Origin: Phytophthora sp. 'mugwort'
Lineage: Eukaryota; Oomycota; Peronosporomycetes; Peronosporales; Peronosporaceae
Length of the DNA: 64,000 nt
Direction of reading: 5' to 3'
NCBI GenBank assembly: GCA_033558025.1
Contig: JAUCEF010000018.1
Coordinates: forward strand, 2,542,001-2,606,000
A program made the translations under genes and the position numbers. Positions within the stretch are counted from its first letter, which is position 1; every line of letters starts with the position of its first letter. Positions 56,191 to 64,000 of this stretch are shown piece after piece. Under the pieces are notes generated by a model. The model saw only the letters and a list, made by a program, of their open reading frames with translations, searched no databases and was not told the DNA's origin.

Positions 56191-57240
56191 CGACGACTGG
56201 CCACAACGTGTGAAAGATGCTGTGGACGCCTTGAAAACAAAGAACCTAACGACGCGAAAAGCCGCTTTCAAGTTCGGAGTTATATTGGCAGTCGCTATCG
56301 ATCTACAACCAAAGCTCGGTGTTTCGCAATGTCGGAGTTTGGGTTGTTTATCAGAAATGTGGCGAACGAAAGCCCATATCGCCGACTTGTACGTGGTACC
56401 TTTCCATCGGCCGATACGTGCATCTTTTTGCTAAGAACACTCCATCTGGTTTAGCCGCCATATGACGTAATCTTTGAAGGGATGCAGAGCCTCTGTATTG
56501 ACAACTGCTACGGTTGAATCCACTTTGTTTTAACCTGAAACAACCTTGTAGTGTTCGAGCCCAATTTCTTCAGCTTGCTTTTTTTGAACTTGGATAAAAC
56601 GGGAATGTGTGGTCAGGGTTCGCAAAAGAAAAAGTGGTGTTGGTAGTGAAAATCAGGAAAGCAAATGTACTGCAGTCTAACGATCGAACAAATGTGTCTG
56701 ATCTCGTTTGACGATGGACCATTCGCACACCACAACTCATGTGGCGGGGTTAGCGTCGCGCCACAGTTTACTGTTAGGGTAATGAAAGGAGCCATTTCCG
56801 GAGCTAACAAGTCTTCGTTCTTGACGACTCCCCTCTTCATCCGTTCATTGAATAGTTTGTCTCCTTCATTCCACATAAACGCTTAGTGTTGGCTGTCATG
56901 GATGGCTACAAAGTGCATTTTCCGCGACAGTTGCTCGAGTTTGCAAAAACGCATTGCCATTCATCTCTATGCTCTACCAGCTCACGCACCTGCGTGGCAT
57001 AGAGCGTGAAAGGGCAGTCAACCTAGGTCAACGGTAAATTCTCCTCGACAATCCGCTGCAGCCGTGACAACGCTGCTGCGTCCATCACATTTTCTGCAGC
57101 CTCTGGACGTGTCCGTTTTTGTGCATTTCAGAAAGAAAACGGACAAGCAAATAAATATTTTTCGAGGCGCACGTGGATTTGTTGCAGCCAGGAATATGGT
57201 GGAGATAGCATATTATGTGTTGCGGAAAATATTAAAAAGA
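56191..57240 (+). pseudogene. Pogo-like transposase relic
   Basis: The 5' part has a helix-turn-helix of the Psq/pogo kind (KDAVDALKTKNLTTRKAAFK) near 56210. The 3' part has MDGYKVHFPRQLLEFAKTH near 56900 and FLQPLDVSVFVHFRK near 57090, the last catalytic region of pogo-type DDE transposases. The two are in different frames, separated by unrecognised sequence with stops. Old and inactive. Confidence 0.6.
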
Positions 57241-57241
57241 G

Positions 57242-57310
57242 CGCATAGTCGGATTTGAACCACCGATATATCCGCTTTCAGAAACCGCGCCGCTGTAGCA
57301 GATAACGTTC
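57242..57310 (-). other. tRNA-like relic or SINE head
   Basis: The reverse strand contains GGTTCAAATCC, a perfect RNA polymerase III B box, about 35 nt after a weak A-box-like TGCTACAGCGG, with GGTTTCTGAAAGC in the anticodon position. The T stem has a mismatch and the acceptor ends do not pair well. It is therefore not called a functional tRNA. Confidence 0.3.
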
Positions 57311-58754
57311 TTTTTAGTCCATAGGCAGATCAGGACAAAAACCTCACAAACCTTGATGGCACACCAGCGATTAATCACGGATATCGAGACGCACTTTGAT
57401 GAGGTGAGCAAGAAGCCGTCATGGGATCTCAGCTGGGAGATATTCTTAGAGGAATATTCCTTCATTCGAGTCCCTGGTCCCAGAGTCTCCATTCATCATT
57501 TACGCTTCCATAACCCGTTTTCTCCAGATTCAATAAACAGCACCCACGCTCCGTGGTTTTCAGCTTTAATTCTGATATCAAGTGGAGCAAAAGGACTTAT
57601 GACTGGCTGCTGCATCACGGCCTGGCATGGCGAACACCAAGCGCAGCTTGCCCCGTGATACTCTCCGTGCGGTTTATCGCTGTTGCCCGGGCCTCTTTAA
57701 CTGCTCGACCGATGCGAGCCGCAAAGGGACTATAGGGCGGCTCCGGGTGATGCGAAAAACCTGAGACGAACGACAGTGCTGCGAGTTGCAAGTATTGTAG
57801 GGGCACGTTCTAATTCGCTCAAACGAAAATAGCAGCCCCTGGACCTCCGAATAAACGATGGTGCGAAGACGGCAAATCAGGTGGAGATCAGAGATAATGA
57901 GAAAAGCGCTGTCTGCGGTGGCAATGCTGTCAATGACCCCACCTTAACAAATGTACCAGCACCACGTCGTTCACAAGAGCACCGCACTGACACCTCAGAG
58001 AGGGAGTTCGTTTATATGATAGTTGGCCGTGCGTTTTGTGGAGTCGATTGCAATTATCGAGTTCAATGGAGAGATGAACCAGATAACTACAATGGCCTGA
58101 TACGTGACCTTTTTTTGGCGCCTTCGTGAAGATGGTTTTGGAGGAGCTTGTGATGCGGTTCACCTGTGGAAACCTGAGGGCACTGGTTCATTTACGATAA
58201 CTGTAGAACCCCATGGACACGCTCGGAATATTGGGGCTTCGCTGACCGGGAGGTGTACGATAGTTGCTGTAGGGTATTGTGGCAATGATGTATGACAACA
58301 ACGGTTGTCAAACCCCAAAAGTCACTGCGGGTTTTTGAAGAAGGGTGTAATGTACGCGGTCGCCCACTTTTGCCGAAGGGGTTGACGTTGGGCGAGCTCC
58401 GTCGATACCTGAGTTCGAAGCATTGCAGTTAACAAGCAGTTAAGCACTAAAGTTTTCGAGAGGAAGCCACTATCAGGTGTTAATGGAAGTCAAGCCCCTG
58501 AAATGTTGGTGTCCCGCACTACGATCAGTGGAAATTACGTTTATGGGGTTTTCGATTCTCTAAGAGCAAGTCACTGTTTTGTAATTCGGGTCATTAACGG
58601 AGATAAACACGTTACAATAGCGAAGAAGGATATGCCTTGTCGATCCAGAATTACGATAAGTCATGGATCGCTGGAATAATGTTCACTCGGTATATGGAGT
58701 TCTACCGTGCCAAGTAACAAAAACATGTACCTTTGCTAACGTAATATATATTAG
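57311..58754. other. Unassigned repeat-zone sequence
   Basis: Scattered short frames (57353-57658, 57881-58129) look protein-like in places but match no family I know. Probably broken transposon DNA. Confidence 0.4.
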
Positions 58755-58845
58755 TAATGATGTGTGTTTCTGTACCAGCGGTTGTATTTTCAAAGTGGAT
58801 ATTTTTTGGTACCCGTGATTATATTATAATAGCACGAGGTGAATT
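58755..58845. repeat. Degenerate ~30-40-nt tandem repeat, left part
   Basis: Units beginning ATTTCTGTACC/ATTTTTTGGTACC with a loosely similar body. The array resumes directly after the Copia element at 63557. Confidence 0.4.
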
Positions 58846-59131
58846 TGTTGAAATGCTCTTGTTGGTTTGAGGGCAAATGCCGAAGTGAGTTCTATTGTCT
58901 CCTTACTCTTGCTAACCTGCTTCTACTTACCTTGTGTCCCAGGAGTAAATCGGAATATCGACCAATCCGATCCATCCACGTGTTCTCAACTGCCCCCCCC
59001 CCTTTTCAGCACAACGCCATTGCGTGAGCTCGCATGCATTGCGTCATCGCTGCATGTGCCCGCACGCATCGTGTCATCACTGCGCATGGGCATGACGTCA
59101 CCGCTTCGCATATACGGCGCACACATCAACA
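58846..59131 (-). repeat. Copia 3' LTR
   Basis: 286 bp, TG...CA ended. Contains a run of 10 C's near 58992. The pol reading frame ends inside it at 59098. Confidence 0.95.
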
Positions 59132-62100
59132 CTCCCACTCGCCGCATGCTGAGCGGTCTTGGTTCGGACGCCGCTCCCTGTGAGCAAGAACTGCAGTCTC
59201 TTCGTCCCGACCGCCTTCGTGAGCATGTCCGCCAGCTGACCTTCCGTCCCAACGTAGTCCACCGTGATGATGTCCCGGGCCACGTTCTCGCGGATGAAGT
59301 GGTGCCTGATGTCGACGTGCTTGGTCCGCGCATTGTAGCCGGCGTTGCTTGCCAGTGCAATGGCACCTTGGTTGTCCTCCCAGACTTGCGTCGCTCCCAC
59401 TTGCTCATGACCCAGGTCCTTGAGCATCGCACGGGTCCATAGCACCTCCTGCGTGCAAAGGCTTAACGCCATGTACTCCGCCTCCGCCGAGCTCAGCGCC
59501 ACCGTGCGCTGGTACTTGGACTTGAAAACGACCGGCGCGCCGCCAATCATGATCATGATCCCGGATACCGAGCGGCGGTCGTCCAGATTGCTGCCCCAGT
59601 CCGCGTCCGTGTATGCCTCCAACACGACCTTGCCGTCGTTGCCGCTGTAGATGACCCCGAAGTCCTTCGTCGTCTTCAGGTAGCGGAGCACACGAATGGC
59701 TGCCTTCCAGTGCTGCTGCCCAGGGTTCTCCAAGAACCGCGACAGCTGCGTGACGATATATGCCACGTCCGGGCGCGTGCAGGTCGTGATGTACAACAAG
59801 CATCCGATCAAAGACCTGTACGGCTTGGACCTCATGTCCTCGCGCTCAGCGTTCGTGGTCGGCGATTGCATCTTCGTCAACTTCATGCCGGACTCGCACG
59901 GGTTCACCACCGCTTTCGCGTCTTGCTGGTTGAACCGGTTCACGACGTCGTCGATGTAGCGCGTCTGCCTGATCATCAACGTGCCGGCCGTGTGGTCATG
60001 GTCCACCTCCATACCGAGGATGAACTTGACCTCGCCAAGCTCCTTCATCTTAAACGCGCTCTTCAACGCCATCTTGACCTCGTCAATCTCTTTGTTGGTC
60101 TTGGCGGCGATGATCATGTCGTCCACGTACAAGCAGACGTACACGTAGTTGTCCTTGGAGCCCTTCACGTAGACGCACTGGTCTGTCCCGCAGCTGCGGA
60201 AGCCGATCTTCATAAACACGGCGTGGATCGTCTGATGCCACGCGCTCGCGGCCTGCTTGAGGCCGTAGATCGCCTTGTCCAGCTTGCACATCATGTTCTC
60301 CGCGTTCGTGATGCCGTACGGCACCTCCATGAACACTTGCTCCTTCAGATCACTGTTCAGGAACGCTGTGTCCGCGTCCAGCTGCTCTGTGACGTAGGCC
60401 TTCGCCACCACCACCGACAGCACAACCCTGATCGAGTTCATGTTGGCGACGGGCGAATACGTCTCGAAGAAGTCCACGCCGAACTTCTGCTTGAAGCCCT
60501 TCGCCACCAACCGGGCCTTGTACCGCACAACTCGGCCGTGCTCGTTCCGCTTCTTAGCGAACACCCATCGACACCCAATCGGCCGGGCGCCAGACGTCCG
60601 TCGAACCAGCGTCCACGAGCCATTGTCCGCGTGCGCCTTCAACTCGGAGTTCATCGCCTTGATCCACTCCGACGCCTCGTTGCTCTTCATGGCCTGCTGG
60701 TACGTGGTAGGCGCGTCGTCAGCGTCTCCCACACTGGCAGCGTAAGCCAGTACCGCTTCGGCGAGCAGTCCGTCCTCGTCGACTCGAGGTCGCTTAGGCG
60801 ACGGCGGCCAGAAGTGGTCGTCGTTGTCCGGGTCGTCCTCGTCGTTCACCTTGTACTCGTCTGCAACGTCTTGAAGAGCAAGGACTGAGTCACGAGGGCG
60901 TCGGACTCGTTCGGGTTCCGGGTGGAATACAAGATTGTCACTGAAGGCTGCCCCTGGCGTCCTTCGGTATCTTGCCAGCTCATGCCTCGTCAACTCGTCC
61001 GACTCAGCCTCGGGCATCTCCGTGTCTTCCTCATGGCTCTCCTCCACCGATCCCATCGGCTCTTCAGTAGCGGGTTGGCGCTCTTGCTCGTGCTGCACGA
61101 CGTCATCGACGTCCTCCGTCGAATGGATGACCGTCGTGCTCTCCGTCGGCGCCGAGTCGTAGATGCCGTCTACCTCGCGCTCGTCGAGCTTCATCGACCT
61201 TGTCACCTTCACCTTGTTCGACTCCAAGTCGTACACGCGGTAGCCCTTCGAGTTCTCGGCGTACCCCAAGAACATGCACTTGAAGCTCTTCGGCTCCAAC
61301 TTGGTGCGCTTTGCCTTGTCGACGTGAGCGTACCCGACCGAGCCGAACACGCGCAAGTGGTCCAGTCGCGGCTTGCCCCTGAACGCCAACTCGTACGGCG
61401 TCCTGCTCGAGTGCGTAATGGTCGTGGACCGGTTAATCAGGTACACCGACGTACTGACCGCCTCGGCCCACCACATCGTTGAGATAGCCTTGTAATACAA
61501 CATGCTGCGGGCCTTCTCCATGATCGTGCGGTTCATGCGCTCCGCCACGCCGTTCTGCTGCGGGCTGTAAGGCACGGTCTTCTGGTGAACGATCCCGTTC
61601 AACGCGCACAACCTGTCCATCTCCTTGTTGACGAACTCCGTGCCGTTGTCCGAGCGCAGGCACTTGATGCGCTCTCCCCACTGGTTCTCGTACAAGTTCA
61701 TGAACGTCTTGAACTTGACGGGCACCTCACTCTTCTTGGTGATGAAGTACGCCACCACGTACTTGGAGTAGTCATCCACAAACGTGAGCACGTACCTGGC
61801 CCCGCCCTTAGACTTCGTCTTCATGGGCCCCATGACGTCCGTGTGCACCAACTGCAACACCTTCGTCATTTTCGACAGCGATCGAGACGGGAAGTGCGCG
61901 ACCGTCTGTTTGCCCTTCATGCAGCCCCCGCACAGCGTCATGGACTTGCGGTCCAACGTGGGCATGCCAGTGGTGGCGTTCTGCGTCTTTGCCAGCGCGT
62001 CCTTGTTCAAGTGGCCCATGCGCGCATGCCACAACTCCCACTCACTGTCGACTCCGGCGTACTCCACGTAGTGCGCCATGTCCTGCTCGCAGTCGAGCAC

Positions 62101-62215
62101 GTAGGCCTTGCCGACCTTCTTGCCCAACGCGATCGCCTCGGACTTGTTCCAGATCGTACACGACTTCTTCTGAAACTCCACGCTCATGCCGCGCTCCGCC
62201 AGCCTGCTGACGCAA
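59098..62215 (-). pseudogene. Copia integrase-RT-RNase H part
   Basis: The frame continues after the slip near 62213 (ATG 62187 is internal). Integrase: zinc-binding WHARMGHLN and CGGCMKGK, catalytic VHTDVMGP, LRSDNGTEF and QQNGVAERMNR. A Ser/Glu-rich linker follows. Reverse transcriptase: GCRWVFAKKR, FLNSDLKEQVFMEVPYG and the polymerase box YVDDMI. RNase H: YTDADWGSN, ALSSAEAEY, and a terminal DIRHHFIREN. All catalytic motifs are present and there is no further stop, so the copy is nearly intact. Confidence 0.92.
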
Positions 62216-63226
62216 CAGCTGCCGGTCCAGCCCGGGGATGTACATCACATCGACCATCTTAATGCGCGTGCCGTCGATGCCCGTCAGGCGCACCGACCCC
62301 GTTCCCACCACCCGGATCTTCTTGCCGTCCGCGATGGTCACCTCGACGTCCGAGTCGAGGTCCTTGTACTCAAACAAGTCGTTGCGGTGAGGCGTCATGT
62401 GCGCCGTCGCACCGCTGTCGATCAGCCACCCAGCCGACCGACTCTTCCCAACGGCGAAGACCGCGTCGTCGTCGTTGTTGCCCGCGTTCGGGTCCGGGCA
62501 GTCCCGCTTCATGTGGCCCATCTGGCCGCAGTTGAAGCACTTGCCCTTGAAACCGCCGTTCTTCCTTGAACCGAAGGCCTTGCTGCCCTTGCCGCCCCTG
62601 AAGGTTTTCGCGCCTTTGAACTTACTGCCGTTCGCAGTAGCCTTTAGCGCGCGCTCAGTGCCTTCCTTCTTGTCGAGGCGCTCGTACTCCTTGAGTAGCT
62701 TCTCCTTCACTTCGATCAACGTGAAGTCTTTCACGTTCTCCACGATCGAACAGATCAACTCGTACTCCGTGGGCAGACTGCTCAGCAGGATGACCAGCTG
62801 ACGAGCCTCGTCCAGCGGTTCTCCGAGCGTCTGCAGACCCACGATGAGCTCGTCGAAGTCGTCCAGGTGCTTGGCCATGGTCACGCCGCCCTCCATCTTG
62901 AACTCGTGGAGGCGACGGGTCATCGTCACCCGGTTGTGCATGGTCGTCCGGTTGTAGAAGTCGCGCAACGTGTTCCAGGCCATGATGGCCGACGTCGCCG
63001 AGCGGATCTTCGTGTGGTGCTCCACCGCCACACCTTGGGCGATGAGCCCGAGCGCCTTCATGTCATTGAGCAGCCACGCCTCCGTCATCTCCGACGGGTC
63101 CTTCACCAACTGCACGTGCGCCAACAGCCCCTTCCTCGCCAGCGTCATCCGCATGGCGAACTCCCAGTGGAAGTAGTTGTCGCTTCCCAGGATGACTTCA
63201 GCTTTCTTGGCGGACGTGGTGGTCAT
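62042..63226 (-). pseudogene. Copia gag-protease part
   Basis: Starts at 63226 just after the 5' LTR. Gag region ~1-250 (LGSDNYFHWEFAMRMTLARK, WNTLRDFYN), then a CCHC zinc knuckle CFNCGQMGHMKRDC that binds RNA, and the aspartic protease motif LIDSGATAHMT. The family motif YIPGLDR follows, after which the frame slips near 62213 and the remaining residues up to the stop at 62042 are out of register. Up to that point it looks intact. Confidence 0.9.
62208..62218 (-). other. Frameshift in Copia polyprotein
   Basis: Between CTGTTG and GTCAGCAGG one extra base (or two lost) moves pol out of frame with gag-protease. It lies after the protease motif, not at the gag-protease border, so a programmed slip is less likely than a mutation. 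Confidence 0.75.
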
Positions 63227-63270
63227 GGCGGTACTGAAGCTTGGTCTTGAGCGTCTTGCGGCTGTTAACC

Positions 63271-63556
63271 TGTTGAAATGCTCTTGTTGGTTTGAGGGCA
63301 AATGCCGAAGTGAGTTCTATTGTCTCCTTACTCTTGCTAACCTGCTTCTACTTACCTTGTGTCCCAGGAGTAAATCGGAATATCGACCAATCCGATCCAT
63401 CCACGTGTTCTCAACTGCCCCCCCCCCTTTTCAGCACAACGCCATTGCGTGAGCTCGCATGCATTGCGTCATCGCTGCATGTGCCAGCACGCATCGTGTC
63501 ATCACTGCGCATGGGCATGACGTCACCGCTTCGCATATACGGCGCACATATCAACA
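63271..63556 (-). repeat. Copia 5' LTR
   Basis: 286 bp, same ends. Differs from the other LTR at two seen positions (near 63486 and 63548). It carries the element's promoter; the gag frame opens just inside at 63226. Confidence 0.95.
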
Positions 63557-63780
63557 GAATTTCTGTACCAATGGGATTATATCAACGATGTGAATTTCGG
63601 TACATTACCAGCGAGATGCATTTCTATACGCTATTAGCTAAGAGTATTTATGTGGTTGTATTATTACCGACGGCGTGTATTTCTGTTATGGTGGCTGTAT
63701 TCCCAACGACGGGTATTTCTGCACTAGTGTATGTCGATATCAGTGACTATGATCGCACTGATCTATGTTTCTGTTATTGA
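63557..63780. repeat. Degenerate tandem repeat, right part
   Basis: Continuation of the array broken by the Copia insertion: ATTTCTGTACC, ATTTCGGTACA, ATTTCTATACG, ATTTATGTGG, ATTTCTGTTATGG, ATTTCTGCACTAG and so on at 25-50 nt spacing. Alignment is by eye and loose. Confidence 0.4.
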
Positions 63781-64000
63781 GCCGTACTTGCGTACCAAAC
63801 ACGTTAATGAATTTATGTATTACCTTTCGTGTGTATCCCTGTAATCCCTGTACCCGTGCCTATATCTGGGACGGCGTGAGTATTTGGAACTCCATCTAGA
63901 CGTGAGTACAGTACACTGGAGTTTGCGATTTCAAAACAGAACGGTATCGGCTTTATCAAGCAGATGCGTCTCACGCCGCCATATGGAAGGAAGTTCGCTC
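63781..64000. other. Window edge, no gene seen
   Basis: No recognised feature; it includes a GTACAGTACAC-type palindromic block near 63906. Confidence 0.4.

Larger units (their letters stand above)
58846..63556 (-). mobile_element. Ty1/Copia LTR retrotransposon, young
   Basis: Complete element of 4,711 bp with 286-bp LTRs at 58846-59131 and 63271-63556. Both start TGTTGA and end TCAACA. A 5-bp target duplication GAATT flanks it (58841-58845 and 63557-63561). I count two base differences between the LTRs. Genes read on the reverse strand, so the 5' LTR is the right one. A polypurine tract GAGTGGGAG (59132-59140) abuts the 3' LTR. The domain order protease-integrase-RT-RNase H is the Copia order. 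One frameshift splits the polyprotein. Confidence 0.96.

Noticed and set aside
57242..57310. Functional tRNA gene
   Set aside because: T stem mismatch and unpaired acceptor ends.
59710..60888. 392-codon plus-strand frame
   Set aside because: Antisense shadow of Copia reverse transcriptase; Arg/His/Leu/Val-rich with no domain.
61585..62262. 225-codon plus-strand frame
   Set aside because: Antisense to Copia integrase.
1..64000. CRISPR arrays, bacterial operons or phage
   Set aside because: No regular spacer-repeat array and the genes are intron-bearing eukaryotic genes.

Overview
The window looks like nuclear DNA of an oomycete, most likely Phytophthora or a close relative. This is inferred from the sequence alone: compact genes with short GT-AG introns (mostly about 45-190 nt), very short spacers, head-to-head gene pairs, several stramenopile-type domain fusions, and a typical oomycete set of transposable elements (MULE/FAR1-like, hAT, PIF/Harbinger, Tc1/mariner, pogo, Ty1/Copia).

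Bases 1-46,000 are gene-dense. In order: a mitochondrial aldehyde dehydrogenase (3' end beyond the left edge); a PHD-finger protein; a transposase-derived FAR1/MULE-type gene; a probable mitochondrial membrane protein; a seven-repeat RCC1 propeller; a BART/ARL2BP-like protein; poly(A)-binding protein; a hAT-derived zinc-finger gene; a small organellar protein built on the SRP54 M domain; a chorismate mutase-prephenate dehydratase-ACT fusion; a Coa1/Tim21-like mitochondrial protein; a TMEM184/Ost-alpha membrane protein; the condensin subunit CAP-H; a TPR protein; an F-box/LRR/ankyrin protein; two divergent members of an unknown helical family; a YjbQ-family enzyme; a SPRY protein; dephospho-CoA kinase; the meiotic factor MND1; a DOMON-ferric reductase; and a probable tail-anchored protein. 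Most of these are unrelated housekeeping genes. I see no operon-like cluster, but at least five adjacent pairs are divergent with less than about 200 bp between start codons, so they probably share promoters.

From about 46,000 to the right edge the window becomes a transposon graveyard: a decayed PIF/Harbinger element with its Myb-like second gene, a hAT relic, a Tc1/mariner-type fragment, a Tc1 relic with perfect 32-bp terminal repeats, two pogo-type relics, and a young 4.7-kb Ty1/Copia element with 286-bp LTRs, a GAATT target duplication and one frameshift.

The most interesting items are the CM-PDT fusion, whose PDT and ACT signature residues have changed; the free-standing organellar SRP54 M-domain protein; and two intact genes that look like domesticated transposases lacking catalytic acids. 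Exon models were made by hand from splice signals, frame continuity and family motifs, without transcript evidence.
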